A stretch of 64,000 bases of DNA from Candidatus Auribacterota bacterium (GTDB lineage Bacteria > Auribacterota > JAFGBW01 > JAFGJP01). Made by a program: the position numbers and the translations under genes. Under the pieces are notes generated by a model that was not told the DNA's origin, made no database searches, and was given only the letters and a program-made list of their open reading frames with translations. The DNA is taken from positions 1 through 64,000 of the forward strand of contig JAGLFH010000001.1 in NCBI GenBank assembly GCA_023144635.1, given 5' to 3'. This document shows, piece after piece, positions 26,301-35,228 of the stretch (positions within the stretch are counted from its first letter, which is position 1; each line of letters starts with the position of its first letter).

Positions 26301-27594
26301 GGTCTTTGTCTTTTTTAGCCGGTTTCTTTGTTTGGATGATATTGTCAATCTTTTCTATTTGTTCTTTAACAAATGTTCTATGACTTGGGTAACCGCCTGG
26401 AATGTAAAATCCGAAAAGACCCAGTTTTTTCTTTTTTGCAAAATCGGCAATCAGCTTTTCTGTAAAGCTTGGTCCTCGAACGTCAAGAGCAAGACCAACT
26501 TTTTCACCGATTTTTTCAAGGTATTGTAAAGCACTTAAGTTTTCCAGTATGAAACGGATATAATTTATCACAACTATTTTTTCAGGATAAATTACATCAC
26601 CATCTTCATTAACAATACCGGAGCGGTCTCCGTCACCGTCAAAAACAACCCCAATAAACGGGATTTTACTTGTTTTATTAAGGGAACGAACAAATTCACA
26701 GGTAAATTTTACGCCATCTTCTTTCGAAGGATCTGCAGGATGGTTTGGAAAACGACCATCACTTTTGCTGAAAATTGAAAGTGTTTGCACTCCTAATGCC
26801 TTAAAAAGTTTTTCTGCACATGCTCCGACACCATTTCCGGGATCAAGGACAACAGCAAAAGATTTTTTAAATTTTCCTTTTCCGGCTTTAAGTTTCTTTT
26901 TGAAATATTTTATAAAATCGTCAATATATTCATCTACAATACCTTTTAATTCCCTTTTTTTTCCGCCATCAAGAAATCGAAGACCTGTTTTTGAAACAAT
27001 ACGATCATAAATATTAATCAGTTCAAAAGGACGGTTTCTTTTATTACCATAAAGAGCTGATGGATCTCCTGATGCGTTATGAAAACCATTTTTATCCTGC
27101 CGGCTGGTTATTTTAAAGCCGTTATTAAAATAAGGATTATGTGAACCGGTTATCTGTATTGAAATATCATAATCTGATATCAGTATCTTACGGCTTACTG
27201 CCCCTGTGGGAACTTCTTCTTCAGTATAATCTACGTAGCAGCCCGCATCAAAGGCTCCCTCTACAAGAGCTTTTCTTAAACTTGGTGACGATAATCTGTT
27301 GTCTGCCGCAATAAAAACCTTTGGTCTGTAGTCTTTTTCTTTTTGGGATGAACTTTTTTCTATAAAATCACAACCTATCGCAAGTCCTATTAAATATGCA
27401 TCTTTTGGCCTCAGATTTACTCTTGCATCCTTATAACATGCAATTGCATCTCCTCTTATATCATATCCCTGGAAAATATTTATATCTATTTTCTCACAAT
27501 CATTTAAAGCAGATTCTTTATCAATGGTATCTTTTTCTTCTTCGATAGAATTAAATGCTGACGTGTTAAGTAATTTTTCTATAGAACCCTTCAT
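23350..27594 (-). CDS. Fused phosphohexomutase (PMM/PGM) - glucose-6-phosphate isomerase
   Basis: 1414 residues. The N-terminal half (about 35-620) is an alpha-D-phosphohexomutase with all four signatures: active Ser in QITGSHNP, Mg loop FDGDGDR, sugar loop AETSGHF and phosphate loop RASNTSP. The C-terminal half (about 640-1405) is phosphoglucose isomerase: [22 protein letters not shown] (phosphate binding) and [12 protein letters not shown] (family signature), with [10 protein letters not shown] near the end. One chain could interconvert hexose-1-phosphate, hexose-6-phosphate and fructose-6-phosphate. AAAAGGAG precedes the ATG. The two activities are normally separate genes; the isomerase half is also longer than a standard bacterial PGI. 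Confidence 0.9.
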   Translation of the reverse strand: MKGSIEKLLNTSAFNSIEEEKDTIDKESALNDCEKIDINIFQGYDIRGDAIACYKDARVNLRPKDAYLIGLAIGCDFIEKSSSQKEKDYRPKVFIAADNRLSSPSLRKALVEGAFDAGCYVDYTEEEVPTGAVSRKILISDYDISIQITGSHNPYFNNGFKITSRQDKNGFHNASGDPSALYGNKRNRPFELINIYDRIVSKTGLRFLDGGKKRELKGIVDEYIDDFIKYFKKKLKAGKGKFKKSFAVVLDPGNGVGACAEKLFKALGVQTLSIFSKSDGRFPNHPADPSKEDGVKFTCEFVRSLNKTSKIPFIGVVFDGDGDRSGIVNEDGDVIYPEKIVVINYIRFILENLSALQYLEKIGEKVGLALDVRGPSFTEKLIADFAKKKKLGLFGFYIPGGYPSHRTFVKEQIEKIDNIIQTKKPAKKDKDLLEKLKKTYTSAETSGHFFYATAPDNYPDIVIDDGIFSSVNLLCIIDSLNDVEAKEAYLKLKKKRSYLVKDIFDIFKWQPVSNEIRDKAPFEDSEKFAAIDDFKKTAFEIKEKRISNPFSKEISNIIDIDGVRIVFEDNSFLLMRASNTSPKFTYKFEGPTQKRLIMVIEEFIDFLKSSQIKDIGIEEIEKELLFQNSISSPNSSHVIKKDYDIFSFKNFDSFVSLKDYQAFLKSKAFKEHVKLIDKNESSDRFGYRSTKKGTFGSNAESERKEIQKWIVSRIKEGFSGLIHFGIGGQALGNRAQIETMGRIKGLKIKVIEKLGTDIGSVLNEFKKSHIPSHKILLHASSKSGTTDETLIGFQDALHTLCIELAIHFDFGAVVGEEVFDRFRTLLKKGNEGENKILFSKSKLKDLKLDPQGLTLLKELFKRVIFTTSISKEQSRFYAFASSPMIKELMKDSPLAVFTIPNNVGGRFSELCQSGAVTIFFSGRSIQKQFIAGKKLIPLLESHEAEENSALKLAVLSHIIDPEVIIFAYPLFYMKAEAQQKAQLFPESNGKNRKGAFVITAIGNDELNRKVKTILKLNPSKPPLVIIQNTRSLDKSVSKLQLEKSIAKKVPIFEFNRNNLSEENMAACALFFQEFTVRFGILRTAENFIAKKVSVDKLNFNKKDSKEMKTYFDTDPQNQPFVELAKRSVSQRALKMFKNESSAAKDIEDYYKDILSRVKTGPFIERIIIKGDDVELHKHLMNDKALQKMQSSSKKVFSEMENDVLFNAVESIKDIYPENWKGRSSKRDIFCQSVEEKISALLDDISVLGRCPIPDSLEYQAKVLAQVLFQAEKEGKIALPIFYTESIYAEILGLFYNHITGLDFGIGTREQHSFFQSILDGFDKTFTLLFDFSCAWNIIKNRERQIFTFGMAKDYLHNLYPDMVRRLFLEAEADAIKTVKRSACIMRLRGLDDKEAVCQAFRIIARGVYLKNESY

Positions 27595-27645
27595 AAATGT
27601 TAACTCCTTTTAACTGTGAAATTATGCTAAAGATGAAGTCTTAAA

Positions 27646-28566
27646 TCAGAAAGAATCGCTTTTTTTATTGATCTGTGGAGTACTGATTACTTTTGTACCA
27701 CTTTCAACAGATGACGTAAGCCAGACATTTCCGCCGATGACTGCATCTTTTCCTATGAGTGTTTTACCGCCAAGTATGGTTGCACCCGCATAAATAGTGA
27801 CATTATTTTCAATGGTAGGATGTCTCTTTGCCCCTTTGATAATGTTTCCCCGTTCATCTTTAGGAAAGCTAAGGGCTCCAAGAGTTACACCCTGATATAT
27901 TTTTACGTTATCACCTATTATTGTCGTTTCACCTATAACAATACCGGTTCCGTGATCAGTAAAAAAATTTTTACCAATTTGGGCTCCGGGGTGTATATCA
28001 ATACCGGTTTTTGCATGAGCATTTTCAGACATTATTCTAGGTATTAATGGTACATTTTGTACATATAGCTCATGAGCTATCCTGTGTGTAGTAATAGCAA
28101 AAAGTCCTGGATAGCTTACAATTATTTCTTCAAATGATTTTGCAGCCGGATCTCCGTCAAACGCAGCTTCAACATCACCTTTTAAAAGCTCACGAACAAA
28201 GGGGAGTTTCAATAAGAACTCTTTTACTGTTTCCGGTGCTTTTTGATTGCAGTTACATGTGTTGCATTCTTTATCAGAACACCAGTAGCAAAATGCATGT
28301 TCTACTTCTTCTGTTAAGCGAATATTAATGTTATTAAGGAGATCGCCTACATAATACTGTATGGTTTCTTTTTCCAGTTCTCTTTTACCAAAAAAACCCG
28401 GAAAAAGTATTTTGAAAAGATCATCCAGTATTTCAATTATTATTTTTTTTGAAGGAAGTTTACGAAGCTTGCTTCTGCTGAATATGCCGTCATCTTTATA
28501 TGAACTGCAGACATCAGTTACAAGATCAGTCATCCAGTTTTCATGTTTTGATGCATTCTCTTTCAT
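27646..28566 (-). CDS. cysE: Serine O-acetyltransferase (EpsC/CysE family)
   Basis: 306 residues. Acetylates serine for cysteine synthesis. A helical N-terminal region (about 1-190) with a Cys-rich insert (CYWCSDKECNTCNCNQ, about 88-103) precedes the left-handed beta-helix: GIDIHPGAQIGKNFFTDHGT, TIIGDNVKIYQGVTLGA and RHPTIENNVTIYAGATILGG carry the catalytic His and acetyl-CoA contacts. The length and Cys-rich insert fit the EpsC type of anaerobes. It follows the fusion gene on the same strand 51 bases upstream of it. Confidence 0.9.
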   Translation of the reverse strand: MKENASKHENWMTDLVTDVCSSYKDDGIFSRSKLRKLPSKKIIIEILDDLFKILFPGFFGKRELEKETIQYYVGDLLNNINIRLTEEVEHAFCYWCSDKECNTCNCNQKAPETVKEFLLKLPFVRELLKGDVEAAFDGDPAAKSFEEIIVSYPGLFAITTHRIAHELYVQNVPLIPRIMSENAHAKTGIDIHPGAQIGKNFFTDHGTGIVIGETTIIGDNVKIYQGVTLGALSFPKDERGNIIKGAKRHPTIENNVTIYAGATILGGKTLIGKDAVIGGNVWLTSSVESGTKVISTPQINKKSDSF

Positions 28567-28808
28567 TCGTATCCTCCGGCTTCGCTTTAAAGAATATATA
28601 TATTAAACTATATTACTATAAATTCAAGGCTAAAAAGTAGTAAGTAGTAAGAACTAAGATTCGTTGAGCGCTAAAGCACAATGATTTTGAAAAGATAGTA
28701 TGAGAAACAGTTTATATATTGGACAAGATATAGATAATAATCTATTTCTAATAAACTTAAGAAGTCTTTGTAGTGAGTCCGAATATTTCTGCGAGATATT
28801 TTCTAATT

Positions 28809-29204
28809 TTATCTCTTTGAAAACTGGAATCTGGCGCGGGCTCCGCGCTGTCCATATTTTTTGCGCTCTTTTTTACGCGAATCACGAGTTAAAAGTCCGG
28901 ATTTTTTAAGAGTTGCTCTTGAAGATGTACTTGATTTTAGGATTGCTCTTGATATTCCAAGACGAAGAGCTCCGGCTTGTCCTGTAATTCCTCCACCGGT
29001 GATCCTAGCTATAATATCAAAGTTTTTTATTGAATCTGTAAGCTCTATAGGCTGCATAATATCTTTAATGAGAGCTTTACTCGGGAAGTAATCCTTTAGC
29101 TCTTTATCGTTTACTTTAAAACTGCCTTTTCCCAGAACAAGCCTTACTCTGGCAACTGCACATTTTCTTCTACCGACAGCTATGTATTCTGTTACTTGAG
29201 ACAC
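28809..29204 (-). CDS. rpsI: 30S ribosomal protein S9
   Basis: 131 residues, normal length. Contains the start VTEYIAVGRRKCAVARVRL, GGGITGQAGALRLGISRA and the basic C-terminal tail ending RARFQFSKR that reaches the P-site tRNA. It follows rplM by 12 bases, the universal L13-S9 pair. Confidence 0.97.
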   Translation of the reverse strand: MSQVTEYIAVGRRKCAVARVRLVLGKGSFKVNDKELKDYFPSKALIKDIMQPIELTDSIKNFDIIARITGGGITGQAGALRLGISRAILKSSTSSRATLKKSGLLTRDSRKKERKKYGQRGARARFQFSKR

Positions 29205-29216
29205 TTTTATTTCTCC

Positions 29217-29645
29217 TTATAAAGTTACTGTTTGCGGTTTCTGAGCTTTGTGAGGATGTGAGGTTCCTCTAAATATCTTTAATCTTTTTAACCTATTTGA
29301 AGCTAGTTTATTTCTAGGAAGCATACCTTTTACTGCCTCAAAAAGCAGGTACTCAGGCTTTTTTTCTTTAAGTTCCTTGAAGTTCCATTTTTTTAAACCG
29401 CCCATATATCCTGAATGTTTATAATACATCTTATTAGTTTCTTTTTTTCCGCTGATGGCAATGTCGCTTATATTTGTAACAAGTATAAAGTCGCCGCTAT
29501 CTACATGAGGAGTATATTCCGGCTTATCTTTACCCATAAGCCTTATAGCTATTTTTTCAGCAAGTATTCCTATATTTACCCCTGTTGCATCATAATGATA
29601 CCAGGAACGAACCACATCTTCTTTTTTTAAAATAAAAGTTTTCAT
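29217..29645 (-). CDS. rplM: 50S ribosomal protein L13
   Basis: 142 residues from ATG 29645, preferred over a GTG nine bases earlier because AGGTG precedes it at normal distance. Signatures RSWYHYDATGVNIGILAEKIA and YKHSGYMGGLKKWNFKEL and the closing RGTSHPHKAQKP are present. First gene of the L13-S9 operon. Confidence 0.97.
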   Translation of the reverse strand: MKTFILKKEDVVRSWYHYDATGVNIGILAEKIAIRLMGKDKPEYTPHVDSGDFILVTNISDIAISGKKETNKMYYKHSGYMGGLKKWNFKELKEKKPEYLLFEAVKGMLPRNKLASNRLKRLKIFRGTSHPHKAQKPQTVTL

Positions 29646-29677
29646 ATTTTGCACCTAAGTTTGATTTAAAGTGAAAA

Positions 29678-29706
29678 AAGTTACCATAAGGTAAACGTGA
29701 TGTCAA
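29678..29706 (-). promoter_or_regulatory. Probable promoter of rplM-rpsI
   Basis: Minus strand TTGACA (29706-29701), 17 bases, TAACTT (29683-29678), 33 bases before the rplM ATG. The -10 is a weak match. Confidence 0.45.
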
Positions 29707-29715
29707 TATTTAATT

Positions 29716-30168
29716 TTAACTTTTTTCAATTAATTCTATGTTATGTTTATTTAAAACCGCTGCGCAAACTCCGGATCCTTTAATGACAGTTCCAAAGCAG
29801 CTTACTGATGTTACTCCGCAAGAGGGGCTTCTGGACTTTAAAAATGCTTTTGAAATGTTTAGCTCTTTAATCATTTTCAAACACTCATTGGCTCCTTTTA
29901 TGAAAAAATCAGTAACATCCTCTCCGTCTTCACTATATACCCGGGCTTTTTTTTCTAACACATCTTGTCCTGTAGCCGGCATCATAGTTTCAATATTCCT
30001 GATGCATGATTTTTTTCTTGGTGTGGACATTCCTCCAGAAACTTCCGGACAAAAAGGGACACAATCATATTGTTTGATAAGATTATCAATTTCGGGATTT
30101 TTACAATTGAGTCCGTCGTAACGGCAATTAACACCAAGAATGCAGGCTGAAATAAGAACTTTTTCCAT
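29716..30168 (-). CDS. DUF523 family protein
   Basis: 150 residues, whole-length DUF523 (YbbK-like). Cys-rich motifs: SACILGVNCRYDG (about 7-19), PFCPEVSGGMSTPR (about 38-51) and FLKSRSPSCGV (about 108-118), which is typical. Biochemical role is not established. It follows rpsU by 9 bases on the same strand and is probably co-transcribed with it. Confidence 0.9.
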   Translation of the reverse strand: MEKVLISACILGVNCRYDGLNCKNPEIDNLIKQYDCVPFCPEVSGGMSTPRKKSCIRNIETMMPATGQDVLEKKARVYSEDGEDVTDFFIKGANECLKMIKELNISKAFLKSRSPSCGVTSVSCFGTVIKGSGVCAAVLNKHNIELIEKS

Positions 30169-30177
30169 GTTAAAAAA

Positions 30178-30345
30178 CTATCTGCTTCTTCTATTTTCTT
30201 TTCTTCTTCGTCTTATTTGACTAGGCTTTTCATAATGTCTGTGTTTTTTGATCTGTTTCATTATGCCCTCTTTATCCATTTTTTTCTTAAGTCTGCGAAG
30301 AGCTTTATCAACAGATTCATTTTTTTTTACAATAACTTCTGTCAC
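30178..30345 (-). CDS. rpsU: 30S ribosomal protein S21
   Basis: 55 residues from a GTG start, translated by eye. Reads VTEVIVKKNESVDKALRRLK, continues with KHRHYEKPSQIRRRRKENRR and ends RSR. This is the complete family pattern (conserved NESVDKALRRLKK and HYEKPS). Ribosome site GAGGTGAT is about 6 bases upstream. S21 helps initiation on the small subunit. It precedes the DUF523 gene. Confidence 0.96.
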   Translation of the reverse strand: MTEVIVKKNESVDKALRRLKKKMDKEGIMKQIKKHRHYEKPSQIRRRRKENRRSR

Positions 30346-30395
30346 TTCTTAATCACCTCTTTTTCTATATATTTTTTCCACTTTTGGGAAAATGA

Positions 30396-30424
30396 ATTTT
30401 AGTTTTTTTTAAGAGTATTGTCAA
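30396..30424 (-). promoter_or_regulatory. Promoter of rpsU
   Basis: Minus strand TTGACA (30424-30419), exactly 17 bases, TAAAAT (30401-30396), about 50 bases before the GTG start. Confidence 0.65.
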
Positions 30425-30446
30425 TACTAAAAGAAAATTATGCGGG

Positions 30447-31496
30447 CTAAAGCTTTTTTTCGTAGTGAGTTCTCAATTTTTGATATGACAATATTTCTTT
30501 TTTTACACCGTTTAAAATAAAAAAAGAAGAAGTTTTGTCAGGGAAAATATTAATATCAAGTTCCCTAAATGCTTTTTTTAGTGAATGCAGGTTTTTGTTT
30601 TTATTACCTCTATAATAATTTTCTTCCTTTGACGGGCAGTGTATTTCTAAAAGCCTCACATCTTTATCAAGTATCAGTTTGAGAAGATCAAATCGTATTT
30701 TCTCTTCACAAAGCCTACGAAAAGAAGGGTGATAAGGACCTGCTATTATCTGTTCACTTTCTTTTACAGGATGTATGCCAGCACGTATAACAGGTATTTT
30801 TTCAGATTCGAAAAGGACTATAAGCTTTTTTACACTGTCCACCGCATCGCGCAATGATTGAGGTTGAAAAGAACCGCTTTCATAAAGACCAGCAAGTTTT
30901 GTGTTAGGAAAAACGATTGTCGGATATATCCGTACAAATGCAGGAGCAAGCCGAACAGTTTCAATGGCTGTTTGATATGATGTCTGGATGTTATCAAAGG
31001 GAAGACCGGTCATTAATTGAATTCCTGCACTTGGTATGTTCTTTTTAAGAAGTTCAAAAGATTCTTTTGCTTTACGTGCATCATATCCCCGATTTGAAGA
31101 GTCAAGTACCTTATCGTTAAAAGATTGTATTCCCAGCTCGACAGTAGTTATTTTATAATTTTTCAGGAAATTTATAATATTGACATCAACCATAAGAGGG
31201 TGAGTAGATAAACGTATTCCTTTTATCCTTTTATCTTTTTTTAAGCAAATTGTTGCCTGATCCAGCATTTTTTTTTGTATTTGTATATCAAGTCCGGTAA
31301 AAGTACCTCCGAAAAAAGCGATTTCGATTGATGAGACAGATTCTGAATATGTTGAAAGATGTTCGTTAACGATTTTTTCAATATTTATACTATTAATGTT
31401 AAAATTGGTTCCTGTCTGCATATTTTGATTACAAAATATGCATCTTAAAGGACATCCAATATGTGATATGAAAATAGGAATATTTCTGTGTTTCAT
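30447..31496 (-). CDS. Elp3-like radical SAM protein
   Basis: 349 residues. Radical SAM cluster motif GCPLRCIFC with C15, C19 and C22 (CX3CX2C), followed by FFGGTFTGL (about 63-71), STHPLMVD, VELGIQSFNDKVL and QLMTGLPFD, the order seen in Elp3/HemN-related radical SAM enzymes. The C-terminus lacks a GNAT acetyltransferase domain. Members of this group (COG1243-like short form) are widespread in anaerobes near rnc or rpmB; their reaction is not certain. Starts ATG 31496. Confidence 0.85.
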   Translation of the reverse strand: MKHRNIPIFISHIGCPLRCIFCNQNMQTGTNFNINSINIEKIVNEHLSTYSESVSSIEIAFFGGTFTGLDIQIQKKMLDQATICLKKDKRIKGIRLSTHPLMVDVNIINFLKNYKITTVELGIQSFNDKVLDSSNRGYDARKAKESFELLKKNIPSAGIQLMTGLPFDNIQTSYQTAIETVRLAPAFVRIYPTIVFPNTKLAGLYESGSFQPQSLRDAVDSVKKLIVLFESEKIPVIRAGIHPVKESEQIIAGPYHPSFRRLCEEKIRFDLLKLILDKDVRLLEIHCPSKEENYYRGNKNKNLHSLKKAFRELDINIFPDKTSSFFILNGVKKEILSYQKLRTHYEKKL

Positions 31497-31813
31497 AAAA
31501 GACTCTTTTTAAAGGGTCATACTTGTATAACTAATTGCATTACTGCATATAAAGGATTTTAATACCAAATAGCAGTAATTATAATTTTTTTTATAGAAGA
31601 GACAAGTTAATCTTTTAAATTTTTAAATGTATATATAAAAAACTTTATTTTTTCCGTTGTCATGTATATAAATACATGATAAAGCTATTTCTATAACAAC
31701 AACCCTTATAGGTGTTTTTACGATTTATCCTTTTAAAGTAATGAAAAAAAGGGTACATTAAATACGTATAGAACTTGAACAAAATGCGGTAAAACAACTT
31801 AAAAAGTGCAAAT
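31497..31813. other. AT-rich gap between divergent genes
   Basis: No gene or recognised repeat. There is an inverted repeat TCATGTATATAAATACATGA (about 31661-31680), which could be an operator or part of a terminator. Confidence 0.45.
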
Positions 31814-32725
31814 ATGAGTTCAAAAGCAATTATTATTTTCCCTTACGGAGGGTACGAGAACAATAAGAAGTGTGAATGGTACTTTTGGTGGACTGTTGAC
31901 AGATGTAAAGGTATTGATCCAAAACCGGTTGTAGTACTATCACGTGATACTGTAATTCGAGGCGAGGCAGTTTCTTTTTTAAAAGACGAACGCTACAAAG
32001 CACTGGAAGTGATTCAAACATGGTCTGTTGATACATGTCAGACATGGTTAGCAGGCTGGGGGCATGTTCTTGATAACTATCCAGAAGCAGATAGGATAAT
32101 ACAAATTCCCGGTGATATTGATTATGTGCATGAAGATGTAGATTTTTATGATAATTTAAAGGATTTCATAAAAACTACAAGTTCAGATATTGCTATAGGG
32201 GACTTTAAAACCGGAGACCAATACAGCGCAAAAAGTCTTGTCGATACATATGGTACTTATTCTCTTCTTGCAAACTGGTTTCCTGAAATATCAAAAAATA
32301 TACGTTCTTTGCCTCTTAATAGGCCGAGATCGGAATTTTTAAACATTAAATCATCTGTTCTTCGTGATCTTTTAATTAACAATAGAAATTTTGCTTATGA
32401 GCAGACACTAAACTTTCTTATTAAATCCTGGAATTATTCTGATGACCATTGGAAGTACAATTTATCTGTTTTTCCATTAGGTACTCTTTCTGATAATAAG
32501 TCGTTTAGGGACTATAGAGGATGCATAGACCAGATAGAAAGAATAGAAAGAATGCTTTCATTGTTATGGCGTGAGATAAAAGAGCCGAAAAAGAAGGAAT
32601 TAAGCGATGAAGCTTTTGAAGGGCAATATACCATTTTCAGCGATGAATATGACAAACTCCGCACAAAATCAAAAGGTATAATGGAAACTGCCAGAACTAC
32701 GGTTAGAGCACTCCTCGGCGTCTAA
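31814..32725 (+). CDS. Unrecognised protein, possibly GT-A-like nucleotide-sugar enzyme
   Basis: 303 residues, soluble, no signal peptide or membrane helix. It begins AIIIFPYGGYENNKKCEWYF, has IIQIPGDIDYVHEDVDFYD (about 95-113) with clustered Asp residues like a metal site, and a C-terminal helical, charged tail. The alternation resembles a nucleotide-diphospho-sugar transferase fold, but I do not recognise the family. It faces the same direction as no close neighbour and ends just before a tandem repeat. Nearby envelope sugar genes make a role in glycan synthesis plausible but unproven. Confidence 0.45.
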   Translation: MSSKAIIIFPYGGYENNKKCEWYFWWTVDRCKGIDPKPVVVLSRDTVIRGEAVSFLKDERYKALEVIQTWSVDTCQTWLAGWGHVLDNYPEADRIIQIPGDIDYVHEDVDFYDNLKDFIKTTSSDIAIGDFKTGDQYSAKSLVDTYGTYSLLANWFPEISKNIRSLPLNRPRSEFLNIKSSVLRDLLINNRNFAYEQTLNFLIKSWNYSDDHWKYNLSVFPLGTLSDNKSFRDYRGCIDQIERIERMLSLLWREIKEPKKKELSDEAFEGQYTIFSDEYDKLRTKSKGIMETARTTVRALLGV

Positions 32726-32726
32726 T

Positions 32727-32925
32727 CTTTCTGGCGAATTAGAAAGCTACTTTCACTTCGTTAAGCATCAAATCGGATTCCTTGGTGTATGAAAAAATAC
32801 ACCTTCGTCATCCTCTTTCGCTTGCCTCGTGCTAGCAGTTTTCTAATTCGCCAGAAAGGTTCAATTTAAAGAGATACTGTAGTTTTGATCCTTGCCTCTA
32901 CAGTATTTTTGATTTGTGAATTATA
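32727..32925. repeat. Tandem repeat, unit 1 (family B plus hairpin tail)
   Basis: Outer inverted arms CTTTCTGGCGAATTAGAAAG (32728) and TTTTCTAATTCGCCAGAAAG (32841-32860) enclose ACTTCGTTAAG, CGGATTCCTTGGTGTATGAA, ATACACCTTCGTC and CTTGCCTCGTGCTAGC. A tail with ACTGTAG...CTACAGT forms a second hairpin. It starts right after the stop of the upstream gene. Confidence 0.85.
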
Positions 32926-32934
32926 CGGGCTAAT

Positions 32935-33130
32935 AAGTATGATAAAAGCACTTTCACTTCGTTAAGTAATAAATCGGATTCCTTGGTGTATGAAAAAATA
33001 CACCTTCGTCGTTCTCTTATCGCTTGCCTCGTGCTAGCAGTTTTCTAATTCGCCAGAAAGATTCAATTTAAAGAGATACTGTAGTTTTGATGCCTTGCAT
33101 CTACAGTGCTCTTGATTTTTGAATTATTAA
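32935..33130. repeat. Tandem repeat, unit 2
   Basis: Direct copy of unit 1 from CACTTTCACTTCGTTAAG onward, including the arm TTTTCTAATTCGCCAGAAAG and the ACTGTAG...CTACAGT tail, with a few substitutions (loop GATGCCTTGCAT versus GATCCTTGCCT). Its left outer arm is missing. Confidence 0.85.
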
Positions 33131-33173
33131 AAAATAGTACAAAAAAAGAAAACCGGCGTGGAGTAGGGGGATT

Positions 33174-34862
33174 TTATTTTTCTATTTTTATTAAAACGCC
33201 TTCTATATGCTGTATCCCGGTATCAAATAATATTTCATACTTAAATGAAAGAGCTTCAAGAGATGCAGCGTAATTTTTGCGTGTAAACAAAAAGATGTTG
33301 TTATATCCTTTTGGAGAAATGTCTTTTATTTCTTCTAATTTAAGCAGCGGTTCGATTTTTCTTCCACTGTAATATATAAGGTCTTCAGGGGGTGTGTCAA
33401 AAACATATACGGGCTGATTTCCTTTAAGGGTTTTATTCACTTTATTGGCAAAAGTTCTAAGAGAACGATGCCGGTTAAAGATAGGAATAATACTATGTAT
33501 AAAAAAGATGTTTATAATGATCATTACGGTAACTATTGAGTATAAGACTCCGCTAAACTTATTTTTGTAAAAAAGAAAAAGAAGAAGAGCTCCCGTCAAG
33601 ACAAGTAACAGTACTATAAGGGATAAAAATATCTGATTTTGTTGAATAATGGCTTCTATTTTTGGGAACATTATGCGGTCGAACTGTGAAAGGCGAGACT
33701 GTATGGTCTGGTAAAGCTTATTTCTTAAGAAGCTGTTTTGAAATATAAAGAACAGACTTCCAAGACAAGTGAAAAAAATAGCGTTTAAATAAGTAGAAAC
33801 CCTGAAAAGCGAAAAAGAATATTCTTTATTTATAACATATGAAAAAAAGTTAGCTGTTATAATGGCTGCCGGAATATAAAGCGGAAGGATATAAACGCCT
33901 CGCTTGCTTTTAGAAATTGAAAAGAATAAAAATACAACAATAACACATGAAAAAGAAAAAAGGTCTATCTTTGACATTTTCTTTTTTCTGAAAAGTCCTG
34001 CCAGGCATCCCGAAAGAAAGAAAAAAGTCCAGGGCATGAACCCGCCTATGAACTGTGTAATAAAGTAATTGAAAGGTTTTTTATGATCAAAGGCTTTTAA
34101 GAACCTGTTCATATTTTGGTTGATAAAAAATTCAGAAACAAAATCCATTCCTTTGGTTATCATTAAAGCGAAATACCAGCCTCCTCCTAAAAATATAAAA
34201 ATAAGAATTCCCCATAAATTTAATATCTTAAAAACAAATGAAATATTGCGATCCAGAAGCAGGAACAGCAATATGCCCCCAGCAATGATGACTATTCCTG
34301 CCGGGCCTTTTGCCAGCACGGCAAGGGCTGAAAAAACGTAAAAAGAAAGAAGATACAGAGATCTTTGTTTTTTCTGCAGATTTTCATAGAAATTATAGAA
34401 CCTGAAAAAGATAAGGTATGATATTCCTACAAGGACGGAAAAAAGAGGATCGATCTGTGCTACCCGTGACATCCATGCAAACTTGTATGTTGTAAGAAAG
34501 ATAAGGCTCGCAAAAAAGCGGGCTTGATTCGTAATAATCCCGGATAACAAAAAGTAGATGGCAAGAGCTCCTATAAGAAAAGATAATGATGATGGGAGGC
34601 GTGAAGAAAAGACGTTGACTTGTTTTTCTGTTAAAAGGGATGCCATGCATTCTGTCCAGTGAAAGAGGGGTGGTTTCCATGGAGTAAAAACTCCGTTAAA
34701 CCGCGGGATAAGAAAATCTCCTGATAGGATCATTTCCTGTGCTATTCTGGCATCACGGGTTTCCCCTGAGCTCCAGAGATCTCGGTCGGAAATTTTATAA
34801 AATGACATAAAAAACCAAATAAGAACAATAAAAGATATTTCGATAATAAAATGTTTTTTCAT
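33174..34862 (-). CDS. ArnT/PMT-type glycosyltransferase (GT83-like), membrane
   Basis: 562 residues with about 11-12 transmembrane helices. The first periplasmic loop has DRDLWSSGETRDARIAQEMI (about 27-46) and GVFTPWKPPLFHW (about 57-69), the catalytic-Asp region and the PP-F/LHxW motif of ArnT. Transfers a sugar from a polyprenyl-phosphate carrier to lipid A or another lipid/protein on the periplasmic side. It has a short C-terminal soluble domain. The acceptor cannot be told. No arn operon is present. Confidence 0.85.
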   Translation of the reverse strand: MKKHFIIEISFIVLIWFFMSFYKISDRDLWSSGETRDARIAQEMILSGDFLIPRFNGVFTPWKPPLFHWTECMASLLTEKQVNVFSSRLPSSLSFLIGALAIYFLLSGIITNQARFFASLIFLTTYKFAWMSRVAQIDPLFSVLVGISYLIFFRFYNFYENLQKKQRSLYLLSFYVFSALAVLAKGPAGIVIIAGGILLFLLLDRNISFVFKILNLWGILIFIFLGGGWYFALMITKGMDFVSEFFINQNMNRFLKAFDHKKPFNYFITQFIGGFMPWTFFFLSGCLAGLFRKKKMSKIDLFSFSCVIVVFLFFSISKSKRGVYILPLYIPAAIITANFFSYVINKEYSFSLFRVSTYLNAIFFTCLGSLFFIFQNSFLRNKLYQTIQSRLSQFDRIMFPKIEAIIQQNQIFLSLIVLLLVLTGALLLFLFYKNKFSGVLYSIVTVMIIINIFFIHSIIPIFNRHRSLRTFANKVNKTLKGNQPVYVFDTPPEDLIYYSGRKIEPLLKLEEIKDISPKGYNNIFLFTRKNYAASLEALSFKYEILFDTGIQHIEGVLIKIEK

Positions 34863-34911
34863 ATATGATTTTTAATGGAATAAGTTCTTATGTGCTTTTG
34901 CATTCAAGCTA

Positions 34912-34937
34912 AATAAAAAAATACGCCCTGTTGGATT
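34912..34937 (+). other. Truncated tRNA-Lys 3' copy
   Basis: AAATAAAAAAATACGCCCTG followed by TTGGATT duplicates the complement of the tRNA-Lys 3' flank, acceptor strand and T-stem strand at 35216-35242. The match stops exactly at GGATT in the T-loop, after which the element at 34938 begins. Confidence 0.85.
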
Positions 34938-35188
34938 ATTCGCGGCATCGTGCCGCTCACCCTTTTGATAAACGATAAAATCACATCTACTTCGTTAAGC
35001 TTTAAATCAGACTCCTCACTGTATGAAAAAATACACCTTCGTCGTCTTCTTTTGCTTGCCTCGTATATGCGGTTTTCTCATTCATCACATACCGGGCTGT
35101 CACGCTTTAGCGTGCCATTCAAACGCTTGTTTTTGCATCTCCGCCAGAAGGGAGGGCGGATCCGCCTTCTGAGGACATGCCGCGTTTG
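34938..35188. mobile_element. T-loop-joined element, tRNA-Lys copy (251 bp, with a family B insertion)
   Basis: Begins ATTCGCGGCATCGTGCCGCT then CACCCTT, and ends GACATGCCGCGTTTG before TCGAACC (35189-35195). Both ends and the TTCAAACGCTTGT...CTCCGCC...GGCGGATCCGCC block match 16438-16568. The extra ~120 bases are explained by a family B repeat lodged in the middle (34981-35085). The flanking GGTTCGA and ATCC on the minus strand again recreate a split T-loop. No gene. Confidence 0.75.
34981..35085. repeat. Family B repeat inside the T-loop element
   Basis: TCACATCTACTTCGTTAAGC, CTCACTGTATG...ATACACCTTCGTCGTC and CTTGCCTCGTATATGC in the family order. Confidence 0.8.
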
Positions 35189-35228
35189 TCGAACCACAAG
35201 GTTCTCATCCAACAGAAATAAAAAAAAA

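Noticed and set aside
32727..33130. Possible CRISPR array
   Set aside because: Only two long units of ~190 bp with internal hairpins, no short regular repeats with unique spacers and no cas genes.
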